Position numbers and translations under genes: made by a program. Positions 20,521-30,626 of a stretch of 64,000 nucleotides of DNA are shown one piece after another. Below the pieces are notes generated by a model. That model was not told the origin of the DNA, did not search any database, and worked only from the letters and a program-made list of their open reading frames with translations. The DNA comes from Lumbricus rubellus (taxonomy: Eukaryota; Annelida; Clitellata; Crassiclitellata; Lumbricidae), in contig OX243824.1 in the NCBI GenBank assembly GCA_945859605.1, forward strand, positions 251,831 to 315,830, read 5' to 3'. Numbering within the stretch: position 1 is the first letter of the stretch; each line of letters opens with the position of its first letter.

Positions 20521-21473
20521 TGTAGCGAAATTCGCCTGTTCATCCGCGGTAGTTTCCCCCCTTCCCCCTCCTTCGCCGCCGCGATCTTGCTATCGGTTAA
20601 TTGGCTTCGTTGGCGGTCGATTCGCGCCGTCGTTGGCACGTGTGCTTGCGCGGATCTTTGCGCGGGAAGACCCCGGACCTCGGACCGGACCTCTGACGTC
20701 ATAGACCCCTGTCCGGTCCTCTGACGTAGCGGTCCCCTCCCCTTCCCTTGCACCTAGTGATCTCAGACCTGATCCCTGACGTGGTAGTCCCCTCCCCTCC
20801 TCCTTCGCTTCCAGCCCCCGGTCCGGACCTCTGACGTCATAGACCCCTGTCCGGACCCCTGTCCCCTCGGTCTTGTATAACGAGAAGTGCTGCCTGCACG
20901 CATGAGCTCAGTCAGTTCTTCCGAGGTAGCAGCGCGTGTCGTCAGCTCAGTCGTCGCAGGAAGTCAGTGAATTCAGTCCAGCTCAGTCCGTTCTTCCGAG
21001 TCAGTAAGCGTGTCGTCAGCAGTCATCGAGAGTTCGTCTGCCGTCGCCAGTGGGAGCAGTCGTCGCTGAGAGTCGGTCGTCGGTGCTCGCCTTTGCCGCC
21101 GCCGCAGTACGTCGCTGCCGCTGCCGTGTAGTGTCCGTGTTCGACGCAGTGGGGCGCCCCCGTAGTCAGCCATTGCTGTGGGAGTTGCCGAGAGGTGCAT
21201 GACCGTCCGCTGCTGGGGTTCGATAGTTCGCGGTGTATCACGTGCATGCCTGCTTCTGACGTGTGGAGTCGTGTGTTACAATATATCGTCTGAAAATACC
21301 TGCTGTCTTCGTGTTGATTCGTACGGACGTCGCGACTGGGGAAACACTGCTAAGCCCTTCGATAGACGACGGAGGCCGGACTTGCGCCATCTTTGTGCGA
21401 CACGCAAGCCTTACCACCTGGTGGGAGAGTTAGGCATCCGCTCTTCCCACCCGCCGGCTGAGATTCCGTTACA
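20521..21473 (+). mobile_element. Solo LTR inserted into a GTAT microsatellite
   Basis: This is a 953-bp GC-rich block, strikingly unlike the surrounding AT-rich DNA. It starts TGTAGCGAAATTCG and ends GATTCCGTTACA, so it has TG...CA termini with a short TGTA/TACA inversion. It is flanked on both sides by the same GTAT repeat, which supplies a 4-bp duplication. Inside are two copies of a segment with CTCTGACGTCATAGACCCC (a CRE-like TGACGTCA). After the second comes CTTGTATAACG (TATA-like) and, about 30-35 bp later, AGCTCAGTCAGTTC (initiator-like), the layout of a retrotransposon promoter. No internal coding region follows, so it is a solo LTR. The family is not determined; Gypsy-type is plausible. 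Confidence 0.7.
20869..20912 (+). promoter_or_regulatory. TATA and initiator-like core promoter in the LTR
   Basis: TGTATAACGAG at about 20874 is followed by CTCAGTCAGTT at about 20907, a spacing of about 33 bp. This fits RNA polymerase II initiation at the U3/R border of an LTR. It is inferred from spacing and sequence only. Confidence 0.45.
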
Positions 21474-21600
21474 GTATGTATGTATGTATGTATGTATGTA
21501 TGTATGTATGTATGTATGTATGTATGTATGTATGTATGTATGTAGGTAGGTAGGTAGGTAGGTATGTATGTAGGTATGTAGGTATGTATGTATGACATTG
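21474..21600 (+). repeat. GTAT/GGTA microsatellite, right half
   Basis: Continuation of the tract interrupted by the solo LTR, grading into GTAG repeats before a second LTR-like sequence starts at 21601. Confidence 0.9.
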
Positions 21601-22231
21601 TGTAAGCTAATTTTATATAACGTATAATGGTCAGCTGATTATTGTGCAGCAGCGTACAGGTAAGGTAGGCCAGGTGGCTGAGTGGCGGGAAAGTTACTGC
21701 TGCCGGACCGACGCCGGAGAACGAGAGAGAAAGACAGAGAGAACGACAGAGAGAACGACAGAGAGAGGCAGAGAGAGGGACAGAGCGACTGAAGAAAGGA
21801 TGTACGCTCAGGGTGAGATAGACTTAGATAGGTGTGGCAGTTGACTAGAGTTGTACGAACATGAATGGTAGAAGAAGACTGATGAAAGATAGTCTTAGCG
21901 TTTAGTTGGTTTTAGTCGTTGTCGTGTCCTTGCTGTTTGGTTTGTTTCTGGTGGATTTTGAAGTACAATTTTACGAGAAACTTGTCGTTGTTTTTGGTAG
22001 AAAAGTTAAAGAACTGCATAATATGCAGTTCTTTAACGTAGCTAATGGCTAGGTAAAAGTATATTATACTTTTACCTAGCCATTAGCTACGAAAGTAAAG
22101 TTACTGTAAATAGGGATAGGCTTAGGCTACGCTGACTTTTGAAGAGACTGGACAGGCGTGAGGGAAACAAGTTGACATTTCGGTGGCAGCGGTGGGATAT
22201 CAAATCCAACAAAGGGACGGTAGAATTTCGA
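21601..22231 (+). mobile_element. Second LTR with primer binding site (Gypsy/mag-like relic)
   Basis: The block starts TGTAAGCTAATTTTATATAA (with a TATA box) and ends AACAAGTTGACA at 22177. After a 6-base spacer comes TGGCAGCGGTGGGAT (22184-22198), which is complementary to the 3' end of a tRNA-Leu and so is a retrotransposon primer binding site. Only about 33 bp of leader follows before LINE sequence begins at 22232. This is therefore a 5' LTR plus leader whose body is lost. LTRs followed by this primer site are known from mag-type Gypsy elements in animals; the family call is an inference. Confidence 0.6.
22005..22091. repeat. Two adjacent near-perfect palindromes
   Basis: 22005-22019 pairs with 22023-22037 (15-bp stem, 3-base loop) and 22037-22063 pairs with 22065-22091 (27-bp perfect stem, 1-base centre). 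They share the base at 22037. They lie near the 3' end of the second LTR and could form hairpins or a cruciform in DNA or structure in the LTR transcript. Confidence 0.95.
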
Positions 22232-22950
22232 ATTCAATTTACGGACGGTGATTTCATATGCCAGCCTACTTAACTTCTATGATCACATCTTGTAACTCTG
22301 TTAAAGGTCGCTCTTCGATCAGCATCTGCTGGAAAGTAGGCATATATGTAGTTCCGGGTACACATCTTGTTTTTGGCCGGCGTTCTTTCACATTTGCTGG
22401 TCCCTTCATCTGGAACTCTATGCCCCCAATATGTTAGTAACTCCCTTAGCGAGACTGTCGTTCGCTCTAAACTGAAAATGTCCTCTTTGAGCCTACCTAT
22501 AGAGTACCTATGTAATTTTAATTACCACCGAACTTCAATGTGCATTTCTGAGCTTTGCAAGGAGGGCGTTATTATTATTACATTGGGTATCCAAGGACGT
22601 CGTCAGCTACGCTCTGCTGATAAGGGAGTCCTCTTGGTTCCTTTTGCTCGTACTACTACCATGAAGAATCGAGCCTTTTCTGTGGTTGGTCCGACGGTCT
22701 GGAATAGCCTTCCTTTTGAGCTGAGCCTACACCCTGGGACTCTACCAGTATCGTTCCTTACTAAACTTAAAACTGTTCTTTTTGGGCGCGCTGGAGTCGG
22801 GAGCGCCTCTGAGTAGTTTTTTACTTGAAGGAGCGCTATATATCAAATTCTCTGTAAAATATAAACGTCCGAATGAATGAATGAATGAATGAATGAATGA
22901 ATGAATGAATGAATGAATGAATGAATGAATGAATGAATGAATGAATGGTA
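22232..22950 (+). mobile_element. Two tandem L2-like LINE 3' fragments with GAAT tail
   Basis: 22232-22445 repeats the fragment at the window start (SFTFAGPFIWNS). A second fragment in frame 22367-22816 reads AFSVVGPTVWNSLPF and LKTVLFGRAGVGSASE. Its stop codon lies inside the terminal motif GGGAGCGCCTCTGAGTAG, which is followed by GGAGCGCTATATATC and a GAAT tail (22870-22948). This shows how coding end, 3' terminus and simple-repeat tail are arranged in the L2-like family. No enzymatic domain is complete. Confidence 0.75.
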
Positions 22951-23212
22951 CCGTGTAAAAGGTGTCTTAGGGATTGGCCATATTTTATGCTCTCTATCCA
23001 TTGATCTTTAATTATTTCACGTACACAATTATGACTCGTCTCGGCAAAAGAAACGCAAAGCATGTTTGCCATCATTTATCCTCTCGTCGTAATCGTAATC
23101 GTAATGTTTGAATGATGATGAACGTAGTCTCTCTCAATATGTTAACTTAATCGCTCGAAGCTGTTACTATCAGCATCGCCAGCTGCAAGTGTTTGCTCGC
23201 TCTCTTTCCCAT

Positions 23213-23420
23213 AACTGTGGTGTAGTGGTGGTGTTGTTGCCTTGGAGCCGGAAGGTTCGAGGTTCGAATCCACCTCACCGCGTAAGGACCTTGGGCAAAT
23301 CCTTCACTCACAATTGCTCAGCGCTTCGGCGTGAAACTCCGATGCAGTGTCCGCTCTGCATTCGGGAGCGCCTCTGAGTAGGAAGAGCTTGAGGGGCGCT
23401 ATAACAAGTGCACATACAAA
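23213..23420 (+). mobile_element. tRNA-derived SINE, copy 3
   Basis: The head has GTGTAGTGGTGGTG (box A) and GGTTCGAATCC (box B at about 23261-23271), followed by GACCTTGGGCAAATCC and GAAACTCCGATGCAGTGTCC. The tail is GGGAGCGCCTCTGAGTAG, then GGGGCGCTATAACAAG. The last segment is the same as the 3' terminus of the L2-like LINE 22232-22950, 270 bp upstream. Confidence 0.9.
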
Positions 23421-23429
23421 CATAACGCG

Positions 23430-25385
23430 CTTGTTGTGATTGTGCATGCTTTTATAACTAGTCGGATTGACCATTGCTGGTCGATCCCGATCATTGGTGG
23501 CCTCCCCTTTGGGGTACTGGACCGATGAGATCGGGTTCTGCGCTCCCCTGCTTGGCTCATTGAACGAATTCCAATTTCTTTAGTTAGCCTACTCTCGTTT
23601 TGCTTAGCGCGGCAGAATATATATTTTATGGGCCTTCGTTGCCAATTTATCAACCTTTCGCTAAAAATTAGTTATTTATAATGTTTATGTAATTTATCTT
23701 AAAGGTCTGCAAGCTAAGATCGAAATTATTTTACCATCTATAGTCTGGCGACTACCTTTGTAGTTGTTAACGACCTTTTTTCATAGACTGGATTTTAAAA
23801 ATGCTCTTTAGTGGATGCTGAAAATGCATGTGAGTGATCATTTTCATCATTCCAATGTTCATCGTATAAATTCGTATTCAAAAGTTTGTATCGCACGTTT
23901 AATTAAAAAATTACTTTTCAGTGGCGGAAGCAAGAGAAACGTATGAGGACAACTCCATCATTTGTTTAGCCTTATGTGAGGAACTATGACACATAATTAT
24001 ATGACACATAATGAGCTAGGAGTGCTCCTGAGTAGAGTTAAATTTACCAAAGTGCAGGACCAATTAAGGCAACATTTGAGTTCTGAGTCAGCTAGCGAAA
24101 GTGATCAACATGAAAAATAGGTAAGCTTATGTGTTACAAACGAGGTCGGGCTAATAGTTTGTCAGCTGTATCTAGAATTTTACTGGAGAGGAGAGGGATG
24201 AATCGGCTCATTTGGATGATTAACCAAAAGTGAGTTGCAGTAATCATGGCCACGCCGTAGTGTGAATCTTAGGCGCGGATACGCCACGTACTGTTAGGAG
24301 TTAGATAAAGTTAGATATTCAAACGCTTGAAAGTCATTGAACAATAATTATAATAATAGAAGTTCTTATATGCCTTCGATGGAAGTGAAATTGAGAGAGT
24401 GGTAAACATAGCGAAAATTAGTTACCAAGTATTTATAACGTTTTAATAATTCATCTTAAAGGTGTGCAAGCTAAGATCGAAATACTAGTCGATTCAACTC
24501 TCTGGGTTCAGATCGAGGCATGGAATGAACGCGATATCAAAGCTATTCTGCATCGTTGCTCGCACTTGATGATCGCAGGCAACAAAGATGCATGTATGGA
24601 GCTAGCAGTGACTGGAGATCGAGAGGTGTGCCTGTAAGGCAGTCTTCAATGAAGCCGTAGAACATAATAATAGGCCTAGCTGTCTCTTGTTTCTTCTTCT
24701 CTTTGGTCTGACTGATATACATTTATTACGGGAATCCATCCCAAGATGATCATCCCAACCAAAACATTTACAGTTATGCAATTTTGACATCAATCTCTGA
24801 CAATTAAGCAGTTTATAGAAGACAGTTGTATATATTACCAGGTAGGTAAGTATATAAAGTTCGCTTTTATGCGGAATGTTATGTCTAGAGATAACAGGCC
24901 TAGGCCTTATTAAGTAAAGTTCGATAGTTGATTAGCGGCGGCGGCCGTACGGTTGCGCCGCTTAGTGAATGTCTCGGAAATATTCTTGTGCTTGCACATA
25001 TCGACCGCCCGGAGAGCGGTGGCCCGAGACCCAGTGCGTGTAGCAGAGGATCAGATGCCGCCATACCCCAGACAGGCAATACATGCAAGCAGATATACAT
25101 GAAAATATACAATACATAGAAATATACGATGATTCTTGGATGCTATTAGGCCTATTGTTCATCATAGTAATGTTTGTCAGTTTTATAATGCTTGACGACT
25201 ACCGTAAGGTAGCGCCGCGTAGCGAATAGGTATAAAACTTTTCAATGCTTACATATCGGCTGCTCAGACCGCAAACGGATCCAACCCCAGTGTGTTTTAA
25301 GCATTATGGGAGTCACAGGCATTGCGATCCAGGCAGACGACATGCAAGCACTGGTATAAGGTATTTACATTAAAACATGCAATGC
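23430..25385. other. Gene-free stretch, no assigned genes
   Basis: No recognised protein. Short related segments at 23695-23730 and 24460-24490 share GTGCAAGCTAAGATCGAAAT. Two diverged copies of a 100-150 bp GC-richer segment lie near 24930-25090 and 25200-25340. Confidence 0.4.
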
Positions 25386-25875
25386 ATTAGATCTAGGACG
25401 TACTAATATTAGATGCATTGGTATACACACGGATACACATGCATACACAGGCAAAGACATATACAACATAAACACCTATGCACATGTATGCATATATATA
25501 CATACACATGCACGCGGACATGTACGTATACACACACACACATGCACACGGCGCTATGTACATGCATACAGGCATACATTCACACACGTAGTTACATACA
25601 CAGTTACACCCATATGCACACACATAGACATATATAAGCGAACATATATGCAGGCATATAAGGCATTATACGCATGCATTCCGAGGACATACACACAGAT
25701 ACACATGTATACATACACCCGTGCATATATAGGCATATATATTATGTACGCAGACATATATATATATATATATATGCATACATGCAGATGGATATACACA
25801 TACATACGCACACATACACACACACATATATACAGATATATATATATATATATACTCATATAATAAATATATAAG
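25386..25875. repeat. Complex CA/TA/ATAC-rich simple-sequence region
   Basis: About 490 bp of interspersed ACAC, ATACAT and TATATA motifs. All reading frames here are low-complexity artefacts. Confidence 0.85.
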
Positions 25876-26609
25876 CAAAGTTCATCAATCGCAATGTTTT
25901 GTCTATTGCATTGTTCTCAGATGGTGACTTTCTTGTTTCTTTCTTGATCTTGGGCTTTGCCTTCGTCTTTTGTTCTTCCCTTGCTTAGTGGCGCAAGGGA
26001 CCGCCAGGGTAACCAGGGTCATTCCTTGTTAGGCACAAGGATCGCCATGTCGGATACAGTGTCACAACCGTCGACCGGTTCTCTTTGGTCTGTCGACGCA
26101 TGCTATATATAGGCCTAGAAGACTTTGAATGGATGGCTCAAGAGTTCACCAACAGCTTTTGACACGAAAGTCTGATCTCGTCGGGAAAAATTTTGTATAA
26201 GCATACCGTTCTTATGGTCTAAATATTTTCTTTAAAAGAGGTGTGTAATAAGTTTTGACGGTGTTCCCCAGCCCCATGACTTAAAACAGAGTGTAAAGTC
26301 AGTCTGTGACAGCAAGCATGGCTGCATATGCTATCTGGACGGTTAGTTGCTTCAGTGTAAAGACTAGGTGTGATGAGAGAGTTTGGACGGGGTGCACTGG
26401 AAAAGTGCTTATATTGAAGTTGTTGTAGTGGATGGTTGATTAATACGTAAGCTTATTGCGGCGTTCACCCATTACTGCAATTAATTTTTTATGTTTGGTT
26501 ATTACGCAAAACTTATAGCGTCTTGAAAACACGATTAAAAGGTGTTAAACAGAGGCATATAAAGTCGCATGTTTTCATCGTTTAACGAGATAATTTTATA
26601 ACAGCACAC

Positions 26610-27409
26610 GGTACTTGTCGGTTAATTCACCGCCACAGGTTTTGTCTGTCTACCTTGTCGGTTAGTTCACCGCCACAGTTTGCCGTGTATTTACGCACTC
26701 CATATATTTATGCACTGGTTTTTAGTGACGTAATGTAATGGTGACATCCGATTAACTTATAGCACGTGTTTATTTCTTGGACGCCCTCATGAACGCCATG
26801 AATTTCTTAAGAATTTCGGCTTTAGTTCACGATAAACAAGGCAGCGTCAATAATTCTTGCAGCAGCAATGCTGCGAGACAGTGTGCTAACAATCACCCAA
26901 TGGTGGGCATAGTTAGGCCTATAGCAAACGGGTCCCTATGAATGACTGCACTAACCCTATCCCTAACCATAACCGACCCTCACGATGCCTAACCTGACCC
27001 TAACCGACCCTCACGATGCCTAACCTGACCCTAACCGACCTTCACGATGCCTAACCTGAACCTAACCAACATTATTGGGACCCGCTCACTGTAACAAAGC
27101 CCCAATGGTGCTCGGCAAGACAGGTGGAGATGTCGTAAGCGAAGCTGTAGGCAAAACATCCCACTGCGACAAGGCACGTGGCTACAACGATCACGCCCAA
27201 CTTGCCGACAAAATTAATCATCCTGTCCGTAGGCCTATATTGCTGGTACAAAGAAATGACGAGCATTCGTTTCTGCGAGTGTGAACTGGAAATTGCGAAA
27301 GAAACAGTAATAGACTGGACTATCTGCGTGTGGCGGTGAATTAATTTCTGCATGTAAAATTTCGTATATAGGGTTTCTGTGTGTGGCGGTGAATTAACCG
27401 ACAAGTACC
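26610..27409. mobile_element. Non-autonomous DNA transposon with perfect 8-bp TSD
   Basis: The terminal inverted repeat of about 28 bp starts GGTACTTGTCGGTTAATTCA and is repeated inverted at 27382-27409. The flanks carry a perfect 8-bp target duplication, CAGCACAC (26602-26609 and 27410-27417). Partial extra copies of the terminus occur just inside each end (26658-26682 left, about 27331-27352 right). Eight-bp duplications fit hAT, P or foldback-type transposition. No transposase was recognised; the frame 27072-27443 (minus) has no family resemblance I can name. A telomere-like minisatellite lies inside. Confidence 0.85.
26951..27068 (+). repeat. Telomere-like minisatellite (about 31-bp unit)
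   Basis: About three and a half units built from CCTAACC and CCCTAACCGACC plus CTCACGATGC. The C-rich words resemble the metazoan telomere complement CCCTAA but are interrupted by the CACGATG spacer. It lies inside the 8-bp-TSD transposon. Confidence 0.8.
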
Positions 27410-27417
27410 CAGCACAC

Positions 27418-27955
27418 AAGTCATGGTAGACAATTTGATGCAAATTAAAGAAAATATCACTCTTATTATTTTTTTTACCACTATTATCAAAAGGAAAGTA
27501 CGAATAATAAAAAAAGTCCAGGACAATTCCAAATTATTTTAAAACAACACGTCTCTGATCATACGTTCATACAATGAATTGTCATTACTGTGTGGTGCGT
27601 CAATTTCAAATAACAAATGAAGATTGTGATACTACGCTAAAATTTAAGTGCCAGTCCCAAGCCTGGAGAGTGTAGGAGGTCGACGATATTCACCTTTGAT
27701 ATAATTAGAACACAACGTCGTTAGATGATTAGACGGCTTAGTCTAAAACTAAGATACAGTGCCAGTTCCAAACTAGCCTAAGAGGAAAGAGGTGCCGATG
27801 CCAATAATCTGTGTTATGATGATTGTCGCTTAAAATAACAGTTAATTTTGTTTCCGACAAACTTACGTACTTGTAACTGCACAGCCCGGTAATGGAAAAC
27901 TCATGCAGTATGACATGCGCGATTTTTAATTTATATAGCACTGTGAAAAATGGAA
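27418..27955. other. Gene-free spacer before block B
   Basis: No gene. It contains the CCAGTCCCAAGCCTGGAG motif (about 27650), also at about 17810 and 45645, and at 27910-27950 a relic of the ATGCGC-ATTTTTAATTTATA dispersed repeat. Confidence 0.4.
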
Positions 27956-28890
27956 TTCAAGGTGTTCTTGTGCTGCCAATTTAAATAGAACATCGGACAA
28001 AATTAATGCAGCAGTCAAAAGCTGATCTTCAAAACGACTAATTTTGTGACGAAAAACTGGGCAACGTCAATGAAATGACTTAGTAAAACTAAAATTACTT
28101 GTGTTCCAACGGGCTTCTCTGAACTGGGCATAAATTTTATTGTTCACAAACGTCAAGTGCTTCTTACACAATTGATCCTAACTTACAAGGGAAGTAGGAA
28201 CATATAATTATACCAACAGAGGCGGTAGTTAATATATATACGTCCCGGGCGCTAAATGTGTATCTAATAAAATTGCTAAAAACCTTGGAATATTATCCCG
28301 TACCTCCCAGCTAGTACCTCCTCAAATTCGTCTCACTTTTTATTATTCGCTCATATACCCATACCTCACATACTGATACTGTAACACACTATGGGTCTCT
28401 ACCTATGAGTCTAGTCTTCTGAATCTAACCAAGTTACCAAAAATTAGCAATTCGATATTATAGCAAACTTGCCCTATGGGACCCCGATTGAATCTAAATT
28501 CCACGAATACAGCCTTCTCAATGTTTACCAAATTAGGCAGGTGCAGATAGGCGAACTTATGTTTAGATATTTTTCATGACCTTTTACCTTCTGTGGTTAA
28601 TTAAGAATTTCTTCCTCCATACCACTAAGATGCATTCATGTCATACTAGATACGCTGACTCTTACCATTTGCCCCACGCCCACACCAATATCCAACCGTT
28701 ACGTTTCTCTGTTAAATACAGTGGGACCCAAACATGGAATGAGATTTCACTTTCCATCAGATTGCTACCCAATCTTTGTATTTTTAGGTAGGCCTACTGC
28801 TTTATTATATTTGTTAACCTTTTTTTCTTTTATGCTTGATTTGATTTGTGTCTTGTTTTTTGAGGGTTGCCAAATAAATGATTTGATTTG
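27956..28890 (+). mobile_element. RepA copy 3 and CR1-like LINE relic (start of block B)
   Basis: 27960-28235 is RepA. 28255-28890 is the same LINE relic as 1240-2340, with SGTQTWNEISLSIRLLP and the GATTT tail, but lacking most of the reverse transcriptase part and about 450 bp of the 3' region. The order matches block A, which makes this the 5' edge of the duplicated block. Confidence 0.65.
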
Positions 28891-29724
28891 ATTTCGATGG
28901 CGGACCCTATAATAATGGACCTATGCAATGAATTTGGCCAGTCGCAATTGTGTGAGGCTCTCTCGTTCGTTGTTACATGACGAGGGTTAGTTTATAACGA
29001 AGAACTGTCTAGTGATTGCTAGCGTTATGCTTGACTGAATGTGAAGGCAGGACTGGTTTGTGTTGTTGGATTATTAGCCTGCGCTCAGAGGGCGTTGTCG
29101 AGTTTTGGCAATTTTCGTGTCTCCCTGTTATTTCGTTCTCGGTCCAAAACTCGAAATGTTATGTTTAAGTTTACCGGTACTATAAGTTTAGTTAAGTAGT
29201 TTAGCCTTCGTTTCGCTGCTGTTCGTTCTGTTGTGGTCGTGTTCTAAGACCCTTACCGTTGTATCGAAGACCATAGGATACAGGTTGTACCATTGTTCTT
29301 TGTACGAGAATATACTATGTTATTTTAACACAAGTTGTCCACTCCTTTCTTTCTATGATAATACAACATCGTGCTATTAGCACTGCTACGATGCACGTAT
29401 CTATTAGTCATTGACCACCACCACCACCAGAAAGTAATACAAGCGCACAGTTTACAAATTCGTATGCAGGTTGTCAAAGGGAAAACCCAAAGGAACATAT
29501 TAATATTATGGTTCCGCAAAACATTGTTACCTATTTACATCGGTAATTTATTATTATACACTGATGGTCACCATTGTACCTTCATATTCAAATTATAAAA
29601 TACCAACAGTTGACTAATTTTTCAGTGGGAGCTTGATTCTCATTTACTGCACATGGCGATAGCTGTTATTTTGCCTTTCTGCTTTTAGTGCAGCTCCTTT
29701 TGTCGCTCGAGATATTCCTTTGAC

Positions 29725-30013
29725 TTATCTTCAACATCTGCACGCATTGTCGTTAAATGTCGCTAATTTTTTTTTTCGCGGGTAACGCAGTTTCATTGAA
29801 TCGTTAATCATGATTAGACTAAGTTTGCACACACATAACACAAAGAGGTCGATAAGCATTTGTTCCAACTGCAATGAAATCATGATGAAATATACTCTGG
29901 AAAGTGTGAATCATAGGCCCACTTGCTGAATTTCTTCTTTTTCTCACATTTGTCTTTGTCGTCAAAACCTTCTGATTTCTGATCAGATTTTCTCTTTAGA
30001 AATTTATCCATGG
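29725..30013 (-). pseudogene. hAT/BED-finger transposase N-terminal relic, copy B
   Basis: Duplicate of 3208-3513. The minus-strand frame starts MDKFLKRKSDQKSEGFDDKD and continues KFSKWAYDSHFPEYISS. After a frame break, AVGTNAYRPLCVMC can be read, followed by stops. It lies about 0.6 kb upstream of gene copy B on the opposite strand. It is degenerate; the family call rests on the C-x2-C plus LSN layout seen better in copy A. Confidence 0.4.
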
Positions 30014-30189
30014 CTAAGAAGAACGTTGAAAAATATTTTATACTATATTTTAAAAAATACTGCAGCATTCCTACTGGCAGCAATGCCGTCTTTGTTGGTA
30101 CGCCACAATTAAATTACACTAACGTGCACTAAAAATAGCACCAGAAGGAAATAGGCCTTATGTTACTAGACATCAGTAAGTTATAACCA

Positions 30190-30272
30190 TAGATAGCTCA
30201 GATGTTTTTATAGCTCGTATGTTTTATAGCTCAGTGGGTTTTATAGCTCGGTTGTTTTTATAACTCAGTTGT
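30190..30272 (+). repeat. 17-bp minisatellite upstream of gene B
   Basis: About five copies of the TTTTATAGCTCAGTTG-like unit, against about seven before gene A. It lies about 355-435 bp upstream of the start codon. Confidence 0.8.
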
Positions 30273-30626
30273 GACCGTCACGCTTGTGTACGAGGCTAGG
30301 CGTAACACAATGTCACTTTCTTCACTGTGTTAATTTTATGAACGCAGGTTTTTACGAAACACTGGTCGTCTTTGCGTTTTATTATAAATAATGGCAACAA
30401 CGGACCGGATCATATTCAAATTTGTACCAATATCTTTCATTTGACAGAGCTGCACTGACAGAATATTATTAAAAAAATATGAAGCCGTCCGTCACTGAGA
30501 AAACGCATTTTGAAAACGGTGAACGAATTTCCGTGTCACCCTATTATTATAAGCCATTTATATAATTATACCGCATCTACAATCGCTTTGGTTTTATTGA
30601 ATGCTCTAGGTTGTTGCGGGATCGAA

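Noticed and set aside
20173..20753. MYVC/IHTY-type repeat proteins at 20.2-20.75 kb and 45.6-46.25 kb
   Set aside because: They arise from GTAT tetranucleotide repeat read in several frames on both strands.
24513..24639. Possible exon (IEAWNERDIKAILHRCSH) after an AG at about 24512
   Set aside because: It reads like protein and has a preceding acceptor-like site, but I recognise no family, see no second exon and no donor; left unannotated.
26951..27068. True chromosome-end telomere repeat
   Set aside because: Units are 31 bp with a CACGATG spacer, few in number and inside a defined transposon, so this is not a telomere.
30510..30626. Upstream 39-codon extension of copy B
   Set aside because: Copy A has an in-frame stop and copy C is out of frame in the same stretch, so MEDI is the better start.
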